Below are positions 21,101 to 32,900 of a stretch of 64,000 nucleotides of DNA, piece after piece (the stretch's first letter is position 1; each line of letters starts with the position of its first letter). The DNA is from Bilabrum cf. latius (lineage: Eukaryota > Bigyra: Bicosoecida > Bigyra > Bicosoecida), in assembly GCA_965178125.1 (NCBI GenBank), contig OZ237746.1, positions 620,001 through 684,000 on the forward strand, written 5' to 3'. Under the pieces are notes generated by a model, which ran no database searches, was not told where the DNA came from, and saw only the letters and a list, made by a program, of their open reading frames with translations. Made by a program: the position numbers and the translations under genes.

Positions 21101-24100
21101 GGCGTCCTTCGCACTCATCACACTCCCAGAGGGAGACACCTGCACGGACGCTACTCCGGTGCTGCCCGGGACACGCCGCCCCGCGCCCACGCCCATGCCC
21201 ATGCCCATGCCCATGCCGCCGAGGTCTGGGCTCCCCACCAGCCCCGACGCAGCCAGGCTGCGCGCTGGAGACCCCTTCTGCTGCTTCGTCGGCTTCCTGC
21301 CCGCAGCGGCGCCCGCTCGTCCAGGCCCCCCCTGTTCCCCCACCCGCTTTCCCATGTCCCTGGACCCCTGGCCCAGCCCCTCCCCTGATCCAGAGGGCGT
21401 TGGGAAGTCGGGCGGGGCAGACGAAGACTCGGAGCGGTCTCTAGCGCGAGCCGCGGCTGCTGCTGCTGCTGCTGCAGCCGCGGAGGCCCTCGACCTCCGA
21501 CCACCCTGCCTGCGGCTGCGGCTAGGGGGTCGGCTGGGGCGGCCCCCGCCCGCTGCCGAGGCAGAGGCCGCATCATCGTCCTCCATGGCACCATCCTCGC
21601 TCCCTGCGTTCAGACCGCCGGTCTCATTGTTCCCTGACGATCGCTGCTGTGCCGCCACGGTGCCCATGGGCTGCAAGGGGGGCAGCCCAGCGGCTCCCTC
21701 CACCGCCGCAGCGCTGGCCGCGGGCCCAAGGACGTCCCCGTGGTCCCCACCGCCCCCGCTGCCACCCGCACCCCCCTCCCTCAGCCGCTGCGCCCTCCCG
21801 GCAGTCAGCACCACCACCGTCCCGCTGGCTTCGTCCTGCAGCACCCCGCCGGCGAGCCCCCTCCCCGCGCTGCTGCCCAGGTCCGCCTGTTCCCCATCGG
21901 CTCCTGACTGCGAGGCAGCCACGCTCGCGGGCGAGGAGGCGAGCTGGGGAGGTCGAGCCCTGGGCCGGCGCGCGGTGCCGCCGCCCAGGATCGCTTCCAG
22001 AGTTCCCGCCCCGGGGCCGGGTCCAAACTCGACCCCGCCGCCGCCGGTCGACGCGGCGCCGGACAGCACGGCTTCTAGAGTGCCGGCCGCACTGCGGGGC
22101 CGCCGCAGGCCGCTCGTGTCGGGCGCCCCCAGCGCTCTCGCCGCCCGCCCGATGCTCCCCGCCCGCCCCCGGCTTGTTCCCTGGTCCCCTAACCCGATCG
22201 CGGAGGCGAGTACGTCCAGCCCCGAGCGATGGCTCTGCGCCGAGTCGGGCGCCACGAGGCCGCGGGCCACGGCGGAGGGGGTCTGCTGCAGGTGGGCGAA
22301 ATTGGCCCCGATGCCCAGGCTGGCGCTGGGGTCGCGCACCGCCGACCGGGCCGCAGGCTGGGCCCCACCCCTCGTGCCGTGTGACGAGTGCCCCTCCTGC
22401 TGCTGCTGCTCCATCCTGTTTCTCCTGCTCTGAAACCTCTCCGCCCTGGTCCTAAGCATGGCGCGCTGCCTGCGGGTGCCCCCCGCCTCGGGGTCAAGCA
22501 CCATGGCCATCCCCACCCTTGATTCCGATTCCGAGTCGTCCCCGCCCCCTCCGCCGCCGCCGAGCCCCAGCGCCATGGCCAGCCCCATCCCGCCCCCCGC
22601 CGCGCTCTCCTCCCCCGGGCTCCTCTCCGACCCCCTCGTGGTGCGGCCCCCCCGCCCCCCCCCGCTCACGATGGACGCCGCGCTCTGCAAGAACCGAAAC
22701 GCGTTTGAGGCCGACCTCTGCCTCCCCCTGGAGGAGGGCGAGGACGAGGGCATCGAGGTGAGCGCCGAGGCAGCCACCGCGTGGGCGTCACCGCCGTCCT
22801 CCTCCTCCCCCTCGTCCCCCCCGCCGGCCCCGTACCCGTACCCGTCGCCACCCGCCTCCGCCGCAGCGACCACATCGCCGAGTCGCCCCAGGCCCACCTG
22901 CCCCGCATCCACACCTGCCAACGAGGTGGACGAGGCCCGGGCCCGGCCACTGCTGCGCCTCCTGCCATGCCCCGCGCCCACCGCACCCCCCTCTTCGTCC
23001 TCGTCCTCCTCTTCCCCAAACCCCCCACCGCGTCGCGCCGCCCTCCCTCTGCCCCCTCTCCTGCCCCTCGAGCGCCCCCTCATCCTCCCGATGATCGCGG
23101 CCTCGGCGTCATAGTCACCGTCCTCGTCCTCGTCCTCGTCGTCCACCATAGCGGCGCCGCGCCCCCCGCGACCACCCGAGCCTGCGGAACCGGCGCCGCG
23201 CCGACCCCTGGGGCTGCTGGCGCCGCTCCCACCCCCACCCCGCCGTCGCCTACTCCCCCGGGCAGTCCCCGAGGACGAGGAAGCAGAGGCCCGACCACCC
23301 CTTCCCCTCCGCGCGGCGCCGCCCGCTCCTGCGGAACCAGACGCCGGCACGACGAGACCCTGCACCCCCGCCGCCGAGGAAGAGGAGGACGACGTAGAGG
23401 AAGACCCGCCCCGCCCCCTGCCCCCGCCTGCGGAGGGTCTCTTGGCCGTCCCGTCGCCCACCAGGCCCTCCCTGACCATGTAGTCCAAAGCGGCGGTTTC
23501 CCTAGACTGCGCGGTATCAGTTGCCAGGATCTCTCCCCTCTTCTCCAGCGAGTCCACGGTCTGCCTCATGACCCGCTTGAGCGTGGAGTTGTACCTGTTC
23601 TTGAGCATGTTATCCGTCCTCCCCTCGATCCGCTGGGCGATGGCCGCCCATTTCGTCCCCAGCTCGATCTTGAGCCGCAGCAAGGTCTCGTCCTCCTCTG
23701 CCGAGAAGGGCGTCTTCTTGATGGAAGGGTCAAGGTGGTTGTACCACCGCTCCCTGCACTGCTTGCCCAGCCTGCCCCTGAGGTTCTATGCGATCAGGGA
23801 CCAGTTCTTGGTCCCTAGTCGCTCCACAAGGCTGATCACCAGCTCGTCCTCCTCTGCGGTCCAGGGCCCCTTCACCAGTCCTGGCTTGAGGACCTTCTGC
23901 CAGCGGTGGAGACACTGCACGTCCGTCCGACCGGGGAGGTGCTCGGCGATCGCCTTCCAGTTGCGGGCCTTGTGCTGCTCCACGGCCCGCCGGAGCTGGT
24001 CGTCCTGCGTGTGACGAGTGTGCGGGAGGGGTTCCGGAGGGCAAAGGGGATGCATCCGGTTTGTGGTGTGAGACGGCTGATGCAGTGGCCGTCGTGACAC

Positions 24101-24441
24101 ACAGCAACAAATCGAGAAGGAGGCATACAAATGTTAGCATGCAAGGAGGTTGCGTGGGGCTACGGTGCGATCACGGCACAGCAACAATGAAACGAAAAAT
24201 GCCTCACCTCGTCCTGGCTCCATTTGCTCCGATTCATAGGGGCGCTTCTGGGCTGTCTTGCCCGCTTTGGCGCCGGTGCGGGAGCCGGTGCCGGCGGCAT
24301 GGACACGATAGGGTTTGTACTTGACATATTCACTCCAGCTGGGCCGGTGCTGGTCCCGTTGGCTGCTTCCGCTGCGCTACCTCCGGTCGATTGCGCCGCC
24401 GCTTGTTTTCGCACGGCGTCAGCCGCGGCATCTTTTGCCAT
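16778..24441 (-). CDS. Giant three-repeat (R1R2R3) Myb transcription factor
   Basis: Two exons (24441-24208 and 24004-16778) encode 2,486 residues ending at TGA 16778. The Myb DNA-binding domain is at about 70-226. R1 spans the intron (SKWSQDE joined to DDQLRRAVEQ), R2 is KGPWTAEEDE to GKQCRERWYNHLD, and R3 is KKTPFSAEEDE to RTDNMLKNRYNSTLKR. This is the c-Myb or plant 3R-Myb arrangement, which in those lineages controls cell-cycle genes. TAG 23786 lies in R2 helix 2 (SLIA, TAG, NLRGRLGKQC), where family members have Lys, Gln, Arg or Ser. TAGs 20648 and 20549 lie in the tail. About 2,200 residues of Ser/Gly/Ala-rich sequence follow, with poly-Gln, Asp-Pro runs and a basic C-terminus that looks nuclear. 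R3 has Phe and Tyr for two of its three tryptophans. Confidence 0.88.
18085..18122 (-). repeat. CAG repeat encoding poly-Gln in the Myb tail
   Basis: A run of CTG triplets on the plus strand reads as CAG (glutamine) in the Myb gene. A further hexamer run near 19829-19861 encodes Asp-Pro dipeptides, and shorter Gln runs occur near 18695-18720 and 22395-22412. Confidence 0.85.
24005..24207 (-). other. Myb intron, 203 nt
   Basis: The donor is GAG|GTGAGG and the acceptor is ACACGCAG|GACGAC. Removal joins WSQDE to DDQLRRAV and restores Myb repeat R1. The 10-mer CACTCGTCAC ends 6 nt before the acceptor, at 24011-24020. Confidence 0.9.
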
Positions 24442-25333
24442 TTTTCTCGAAAACCCTTTCTAGACGAGAATTTCTTCGATCTACTACGCAGATACAGCCG
24501 GGCCAGTCGAGTCAGCGGCAGCTGCACTGGCAGAACCTGCGGATTGCCCCGAGGTCCCATCGCCCCCTGATCCAGCCGTCTAGTCGTTTCCTCCTGTTGC
24601 TGACGGGCCAGCGCCGTTTCCAGGAGCCGCCATGTATTGATCACGCCGGAATCACGAATTCTAGCTCGGTATCCACTTGGTGGTCTGCCTAACCTAGTTC
24701 CAGAGGTAGAATCTGCTTCCAACCGCAGCCTGGTGACGTTCCAGTCCGACTGCTCGAATCCAAGCAGCAGACCTGCCAAACTGGCCGCAAATGCTTAAAT
24801 ATACCAGAGACCTTCAGATTTGACGAAAAGACTCAGGATCTAGTCGATCTGGTGTCGAGGCGCAAAGCCTGATTGTCGGACGGCGGCCAACTGCTCTCAA
24901 GCGCCCTCCGGTCCGGTAAAAAATGCAGTGTTGGTTCCGTAGCACTCGAATGCGCGGCGCCGATAGTGTGCCGCTTGGCCGCTAACGATGAGCCAAGGGT
25001 GCCGAGACTCTTGCCCAAGAGTCCGTTATAACTCACCAAACTATGCTGAACATCCATAATTTATAACCTCGAGGCTTCTAGTTGCTACTCAGCAACGGTC
25101 TGGCAGATCCGATTGCGGCTTAGCGAAGATTTTCTGTGTGGTGTCGCCCCTACCAGCAATCACCCATTTCGCCCAAATCTCAATCAGTCAAGCTGCACGC
25201 AACACCTCGCTGATTCGGCCTCGTTACTCGCTCCTCCCTTCCTCGCGGGCGCACTAGATGAAACGTTCCTTAAGGTTCGTGCAGAACCCGTCGCCGTGGC
25301 GAGAATCAGCGAATCCACATACAGGGCTTAACC
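24442..25333. other. Divergent intergenic region, 892 bp
   Basis: This lies between the Myb and METTL1 start codons. It contains two minus-strand open frames (about 24833-25057 and one ending near 24330) of mixed composition, neither recognisable and neither clearly spliced to Myb. Otherwise I see only AT-rich promoter-like sequence, as around 24790-24810. Confidence 0.4.
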
Positions 25334-26548
25334 ATGGACGATTCCAGCTCGGCTTCCTCTGATTCTGGGGTAGGTATACAGCGCAACTTGCAAGGTAGAG
25401 AAAAGTTCAAGCGGAAAGGCGGTGATCAGCTCCCATAGAAGCGGTTCTTCAGGCAGAGGGCTCACGTAAATCCTCTGCATCAGAACGAACGGTACCCCCA
25501 CCCCCCTCGCCCAGATGAATTCAACTGGGGTTTGATGTACCCAGAAGCCATGAAGCAGCCTATGGCTCCCGCGGGAGCTTCATCCGAGCCTTCGGCTTCG
25601 GCTTCGAGCGCGGCCACGCCTGCAAGCGCTGGTGCCGATGGGAAAGCGATCTCGGATGGCCCTGAGAGCACCCCGATGGTTCGTGTCCTAGATGTTGGGT
25701 GCGGGTTCGGCGGACTGCTCTTTGGTTTGCTGCCGCACTCTGCACCCAGCGAGCTGTTGTGCGGGCTCGAGATCCGGCTCAAGGTCAGCGATTACGTCAG
25801 GCTTCGGATTCTTGCGGAGCGACGGCAGGGCAACAAGGGTGCTGAGCGGCTCGGTATCATCCGCACGAACGCGATGAAGTTCCTGCCAGCCTTTTTCCAG
25901 CCCAAGCAGCTGCGCAAGCTGTTCATCTGCTTCCCGGACCCCTACTTCAAGCGAAAGACGCATCCCCGGCGGATCGTGTCGCCCTCTCTCCTCTCGGACT
26001 ACGCGCACCTGCTGCAGCCGGGTGGCAGACTCTACACGGTGACGGACGTTGGCCCGCTCCACGGGTGGATGGCCCAGCATTTGGACGCTCATCCATCCTT
26101 CCGCAGATTGCCGGACGAGGAGGCTGAGAAAGACCCCTGCGTGGGGGTGATGCGGGAGTCCACGGAAGAGAGCAAGAAGGCCAGGAGGGAGGGGAGGGGG
26201 GCATGGGTGACGGTGCACGTGCGGCTAGACGACGCGGAGGCCAGGGCGGTTGCAACCTCACGGGCGATGGAGGGCGGGGGGGCGGCGTTCTGGGACGAGG
26301 ATGCGCTGGGCTCCTACGGCGGAGTGGCTGGGGGGGTGCAGAGCAAGGCGGAGGGGGACGGGGTGATGTCGGCTAAGGGCTGCAGCCGGCTGTCGCACAT
26401 CCACAGCCAGAAAAAGAAGAAGACAAAGCAGCCCGATAGCGAGCAGAAGAAGCAAGCTGCAGCGGGAAAACCGGCAGCCGATGGGGATGGATAGGCTGCC
26501 ATGGATGGTGGGGAAGAGGGGGATGCTGCGACGGGTGGAGGCACGTGA
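25334..26548 (+). CDS. METTL1: tRNA (guanine46-N7)-methyltransferase
   Basis: A 404-residue SAM-dependent methyltransferase (TrmB/Trm8/METTL1), ATG 25334 to TGA 26546-26548. It makes m7G46 in the tRNA variable loop, normally with a WDR4/Trm82 partner. The family N-terminal motif KRFFRQRAHVNP follows TAG 25436. SAM motif I is LDVGCGFGG (119-127), then LGLEIR-like CGLEIRLKVSDYV, RTNAMKFLP, and the signature FPDPYFKRKTHPRR (200-213). The TAG at residue 35 (LP, TAG, KRFFRQRAH) occupies a site that is Gln, Arg, Lys or His in the homologues I remember; it is the best single test of the codon's meaning. A second TAG (26492) lies in the disordered tail, which has a Lys-rich stretch. Confidence 0.93.
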
Positions 26549-26949
26549 GCGGGCCATTCTCGCATCGTCGCGTTTTTGAGGTTCGATACAGGTTCGTTAG
26601 GAACGTCAGGGAATTCCAAATTGCTCACCGGCGTATTTTGATTCGTTACCAGCACCCTATTTTGCATGAACTATATGAGTGGGTATATTTAGGATTGAGG
26701 TATCTCGTAGGCCGGTAAGGTATTGGTAGTGTGCCCAATATAGGATGTAATTCCCGGGCTAGATTGCACAGTTGCACCTTCCAGTTATTTGTCCATCACT
26801 TGCATGTGCAAGCCGTCTGGCTGTATGCGTTACAATCAAACGGAATATACTTGTATGTAGGGGGATTTTCGATTTGGAAGTATCATGATTTTCTCTTCAG
26901 AGTTGCAATCCATACGCAGGCTGCCAAGCGTTTGCGGGGTTCTTTCACC
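26549..26949. other. Intergenic region, 401 bp
   Basis: This holds the 3' flank of METTL1 and the promoter of the next plus-strand gene. The sequence is AT-rich (26570-26700). An open frame upstream of ATG 26950 has no recognisable content and is probably 5' leader. Confidence 0.45.
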
Positions 26950-29900
26950 ATGGCTGCAGCGATGGTGCTGGAACCTGATCCCGCTGATTCTGCCGAAAAC
27001 ACGTCCACTGTACGATTGCTAAAGCCATCTGGCACTGGACTGCCTGCTTGGAGAAGTGCGATTCTGCGAGGTCGCAAGGCGGGAAAGGTAGCGCAAACGC
27101 AGGTGAAGGGCCGGGCCGCTCCTTCCAGGAAATCTGCTGGCTCAAAGCAGAAGCGAACCCTTGAGGGCGCATCCAAACGCCGCCCCATCCTGCACGCGGG
27201 ACCCATTAGTAGTTCCGGTGCGGCTGGCTAGAGCCGCAGCACCGCACGGGCCTCGCACGGTGGTGCGGCGCAGGCTACCTCTGATTCGAACCCACAGGCG
27301 GTTGAGCCGGGCACAGGTACCGATGTCTCAAGCAATCCCATCGCTCTTGATTCGTCGCATGCAGCTGCCGCAGCGGTCGCATCACCATCAGGCAGTCGCT
27401 CAGACTCAGCCATGGCCAGCCCAGGTGGTGCTGAGTCTAGCCCGAGCCCATCCAAGAGCAAGTCGGTGTGGGTGCGGGCAGCGGTGCGGGCCGCACAGTC
27501 GCCCATGCTCGTCCGACCAAAGACCGTGTAGCGGGCTGCTATTGCTGCTGCAGGGAAAGGGTATGCCGAAAAGCCCGGCGAAAGCAATCAAGGAGCAGAG
27601 GTGTCTCCTCCCCGGGTGTCCAGCTCCCAGAATGGGAGGAATGGCACTGCCAGTGGCACCGGGCAAGAGAATGTCGATGCCCGCAATTCTGACGCAGGCT
27701 CCTCGCTTGTTGCTCGAGGACTGGAGCCATCGTGGACGCCTGGCGTGCTGCGTGATGGTCACGAGCCTGCACCGAGCCTGCCTGCGTCCACACAGCCACA
27801 GCAGCAGCCAGTCGTCGGCAGCGCGGCCTCTACCAGTGGCAAGCGCGAAGCTGACGCTGACCTAGCGTATGGCGCTGCAGGTTCGATGATTCCGAGCATG
27901 CAGGAGCTGGCAGCTGCCCTTCAGCTGGGAATGGAAGGCGACGGTGAAGCTGCCATGATCGGTTTGACGGGGATGGTGCTGGAGGCGGACGGGGAGGCTG
28001 CGCGGGCGCAGGCGCGGCTCAAGCGACTCAGGAAGCAGGAGAGGAGGGAGAGGAGAAGGGAGCTCTTGGAGAAACACGGCCTGGGGCCGGGTGTCGGTGC
28101 ATCGCTGGCGGCGGCAGAGGCCAAGTCCTCCCGCGGGTCGCGGCGACACATGCAGTCGGGGCAGGGGGGGGGCAAGGCGGGCCGGTCGCCCTCCATTGCC
28201 TCTGTCGGGTCGGAGAGGGGCCTCCTGAGGAATGGTAAGATCGGACTCGGAGTCGGAATCGGGGATGGTGGTGCCGGTGTGACGAGTGAGGCGGGGTATG
28301 CCTCGGACGCTGTGCTGTTCCAGAGGCACGAGCGACGCGCCCGCGCAGCCCGGCGGCAGGAGCAATTGAGGAGCAGGAGGCTTGCCTCTGGCGCCGGTGT
28401 GACGAGTGAGGGTGCCGGTGGGTGGGCGGTGTGCGGGTATCAGGAGGTGGATGGCGGGAGCGTGTCGGGGCGCTCTGTGGGAGGGCGCAGGCGACGCAGG
28501 AGCGGGCTCGGACTCGGGCTGGGGAGCGGGAGCGGGGTGGGACCAATGGGGCTGCTTCGGCGTGGCCGATCGGCGGAGGAGACCATGATGGGCGGTGCTG
28601 CCAGCGGGGGACATGGGTCCGACTTTGACCGGGGCAGCGTGGGGGTGGGCGGGCGCGGCAGGGGTGGCTGGTCCTCATCGGAGGGAGGGAACAGTGCACT
28701 GCATGGCGGTGCCAGCCAGTCCTCGTCGGATGACACGGCTGGGTACCAGAGGGACGGGGAGGAGGAAGAGGAGGGCGGTGAGGAGAAAGGCGCGTCTGCA
28801 AATCGGGTGCCCGGGCCAGGTGCCGGTCGGTCTGACCTCGGTGTCGACGCAGCGAATGCTGGGAGTGATGGTGTGACGAGCGAATCATCGTCGGGATGGT
28901 CGGACGAGGAAGAAGGGTAGGGGGCGCTGGGGGCGGGCCACGGACCGCAAAGAAGCTCAATTACATCCCCGAGCGTGAGTTCCCTCCGCAGCCCGGGCGG
29001 GGGGCCCATGCCATCGCTGGGTGTGGGCATCCCCTTGGCTGTGGGGCTCGGGGCATCGCCGGCACGTAGCCGCAGGCAGTCCAGCATCGACAAGCAAAAT
29101 GTGTCGCCCGGTCGTGTTGCTCTGGATTTCGCTGAGAAGAGGACATCAACCGCAGATGCTGGCCCTGTCACACCGGAGCAAAGGGGGAACGCACGTACTG
29201 ACCCCCACGAAAATCGGGGCAGTCGTGACCCCGCCGAGGGGTCCAGGCACCACCACATCCAGTTCCTGTCTAGACTACCCCAAGGGTAGCGCAGGTCCGC
29301 GCCTGACCTCGGGGCACTAGCCAGTGCCGGATCGCTCTAGGGCAGTGCAGCCCGAGGCGGACCCAAGCACGGCCGCTCTCCTAGCAAGCTGGTGGGTAGT
29401 GGCAGCCGAACGAACATGCCAGGCGATAATGGGGATGCGGGCAAGCCAGCGTCTGCTGCTAATGGTGCACTTAGAGGAAACGATCTAGCACTAGGCAGCC
29501 GACAGCCACTCTCACTCGCCATGTCGCTGTCTCCGGAGAGGAAACCCCTCAGTAGGCATGCCAGCCATCGATAGTTGGATACGGGCGGCAGCCCTGGCAG
29601 CCCCACCGCACGCCGCATGTCTCTTGGATCTCTCCTGCACGGGGGGGGCGGGAGTGCCGGGCTGCATGACGACGACGCTCACGGCGAGGGCGGGCTGCTG
29701 CTGGCTCCAGCCAGGAGCAAGAAAGCGAACCAGCAGGCCAGGCAGTCCCGCAAGCAGCAGCGACAGAAGGAGAAGCAAGATGAGCGCTCGCTGGACAGCA
29801 GCGCTATAGCCTTTCTGGTGGAGCCCAGCAACTAGACGGGGGCGGTCACTGTGCTAGTGGACGATGATCAGGACGTCGAAAGGCAGCAGCACGGCGGCAT

Positions 29901-32900
29901 CGCGAGTCAAGGGGAGGCAGGGAGCCCGGGTGACCCGAGCCACCATGGCCAGTCGCCGGCCGGGGAACGGGAACACGCGGCGCAAGGCCTGGCCCGGCCT
30001 CGTGATGGCGCGCCGCCAGCAGTGGTATCGCCTCCCACAGCAGCACCAGTGCTGAACGCATCGGGCGGCACTGTCGTCTCCCAGGTCGGTGCGGCAGCAC
30101 GCGCGAGCGAGGGCAAAGACTCCACGGGTGGATCGACAGAGGGCGGGGCGGGCGATGACTCGGGCAGCTCCTCTGGCCTCCGGTGGCTCTTCACGGGCCT
30201 GGAGGAGGAAGAGAAGCAGCTGGCCGCGGGGGAGGAAGAGAAGCTCGGGCATGGCGGTGGGGGCATCGGGTCGCTTCGCAGCCCGCTGGGCTCCGCTGGC
30301 GGGAGCGGAGGCAGGCTGCGATCGAGGGAGAGGGCGGGCGTCGTCAGGAGCCGACGGACCATGCGAGGCAGAGGCAGAGAGGGGCTGAGGCGGGGCCGGA
30401 GCAGCACAGGGTACCAGGCAAAGAGTCGCGGCGGCGGCGTCGGAGGCAGGAAAGGCGGGGCGGCGCGGCGGCCAGCTCGCGGGTCGAGAGGTCTGCGGGG
30501 GCTGCTGGACGAGGACGGGTCCGCTGCCTTCAGGGTCAGACAGGGCGGGATGAGGACATCGGACGTGCTGGGGCGGCTGGAAGCCCGCATGGGGGAGTCG
30601 CCTCCCGTGCAGGGGTCTAGCGGGGTGTCCCCGAAACTGTAGGGGTCCGCCGGTGGTGCTATCCCCGGGATGGGCCTGTATCGCGCGTCCAGTGCCCCAG
30701 TGGATTCCCCCGTCTCGACCATGGTGCCTCTCTCCCTGGCGGCTGGAGCTGATTTCGGGCTGAGCGCGGCACGGTCTGCAGCGGATCATTTCCCGCAGCT
30801 GGTTGAGCTGGCGGGCAAGGCAGCCAGGCAGCGGGCCCAGCGGCTGCGGTCGTCTAGGAATCGCGGCGGGATGGGGTCGGTGCTCGCTGCCGTGCGGGCC
30901 TCGATGGGGGGAGACGGGGAGGTGAACAGTCCCCGCGCTGGGGTCAAGGGCAGGGGTGGGCGCGGGGTGAGGGCCCGCAGATCTCGCTTGCCCGGCGCTG
31001 GTTTCCTGCGGCGGTCCCTGTCAGATGGCGCAGCGGTGACGGACGAGTCCGGGTCATCGTCGGAGGAGGGTGAGGGTCCGGACGGCTGGGGTTCGGACGA
31101 GAAGCGGGTGCTGCCCGGGTCTGCTTTCCGATCCGAGGCTTGGGCGGGGGCTCCGTTCCTGTCCCCTTCGTCTGCAAGGCACCCCGGGTCGCCGGGCGCC
31201 CCACCCGTCCGGCGCACGGGCGTCTCCAGCCCGGCTGCACCCTCCCCGCTCTCAGGGGATCCCCCGGGGGAGGGGCGCGCTGCCCGTCGTGGGGACGATT
31301 CCTGGGTGGGTCCTCGGTCCCTCGTGCTCCCGCCGGGTGTAGGCGCCGCGGGTACAGAGGAGGGTGAGGCGTCTCCTGGTTCCGCTGGTGCCCGGGGGCT
31401 GGGTCCGGCAGCAGCTCCCGGTGGCTGGGACGACAGCGAAACATCCGAGGAGGAGGGCGGCCACACGAGGCGCAGAGCACCGGATGGCCGCAGGCTGCCG
31501 CGGGTGGCTCGTGGGCCAGGGGATGATGTGATGAGTGACTCGACAGCCGCCATCGTCGGTCGGCCGTCTGGGATCAGGCGAGCCAGGAGCGACGGGCTGG
31601 GACTGGGCGTGCGCGCCGCGTCTGCGCTGCGGATGGGTGACAGCAGTGCAGTGCACCTGCGCGCTGCGGCTACAAGCAGCGAAGAAGAGGCCGGTAGCGG
31701 CGACGGGGGCAGCGGGAGCGGGAGCGGGAGCGATGCGATGGGTCGGGGTAGAGCAGGGGGGAGCCAGCGCAGGCAGAGGCAGAGGCAGAGACGCAGCCGG
31801 CTGGGCTCCGCTGCTGTGCTGATGGCACCACCCGGGCTGATGGCCATCCGACCGCCGTCATCCTCCTCCCCCTCCCAGCCCCTCTCTGCTGCAATGGCCG
31901 GGTCTGATGGGGAGCAGCCCGGCGTATCGTGGGTATCTAGGGCGGGCAACAGGCAGGAGCGGGACATGGGCCAGATGCACGGGCGAGGCAGGGGCAGGGA
32001 CGGGCCTGCGCGCATCAACGAGCCGGTCTTCGGCAGCGCGACGCAAGGCAGCCTTCACTTGATTCGATCTATCAGCGACGGCGGTGCTGGGCTCCAGGGA
32101 CCGGGCGCTGCCTCCCCGCTGGATGCAGCCCGTGTGACGAGTCGGTGGATCGAGGCACCAGTGCCGCTGAGCCCCGATTCTCCCCACTCCACCGGTGGAT
32201 CCAGCCCGGGCACGCCGGGCGGCAGCAGCACACCGGGCGGTGGTCGCGCGAGGTCCCGCGCCCCGATGGACGGGAGCGGCCCCGTGAGCCTGCCTTCTCC
32301 GTATTCACCGCCATTGCGACCCGTCCGACGGCTGGGTCTCGTAGGCAGGCACGGAGATGGAAGCGGCCGAAGGGCACAGCAGGGCCCTTCCAGCAAGCTG
32401 GGTAGGGAGTCTACCGTTGGCCGTAGGACGAGCCGAGGGAGCCGTGGGTCGTCTGAAGGGAACTCATCGCCTGCCGCTTCAGGCGGCAGCGGCTCCCCGG
32501 GGCGAGAGAGGAACCGTGCATCGAGCTATGCGTCGGGTCAGCACAGCGACACCTCTCCGCAGGAGCGGGTGAACCGGGATCAAAACGGGGAGGGAATCCC
32601 CCTGGGGCAAGTTGGGGTCAGTGAGGACGCACTGTCGCCCGTCCCCAAGATGCCGCCTCTGACCCTGGACGATGCAGGGGACACTGCCATGGAGGGGAAC
32701 ACAGCCGAATTGCTAGAGGATCTACCCCCATCGGAAGAGCAGGCCCCTGTAGATCCACGCTAGCCTGAGTCGCCCCGTTCACCCCCTGACCGTCGCCGAA
32801 GGGTCAGCCCGCCGGATGGTGACATGGACGTCCTGCCCCCTGCGCTGGACCTGGGAGCCCCTGCGACCCCGGAGAGGGTCCCCATTGCGGGGTCATCCGA

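Noticed and set aside
18570-22433. Long plus-strand open frame (over 1,200 codons) antisense to the Myb tail
   Set aside because: It is Pro/Ala/Ser-rich, as expected for the complement of a GC-rich Ser/Gly/Ala coding region. The minus frame is continuous with the Myb repeats and the plus frame matches no family.
24330-24779. Minus-strand frame overlapping Myb exon 1
   Set aside because: It overlaps the Myb exon in another frame and starts without ATG; the Myb frame is supported by splicing into R1.
26578-26592. GGTTCGATAC resembling a tRNA B box
   Set aside because: No A box, acceptor stem or anticodon loop can be folded around it.
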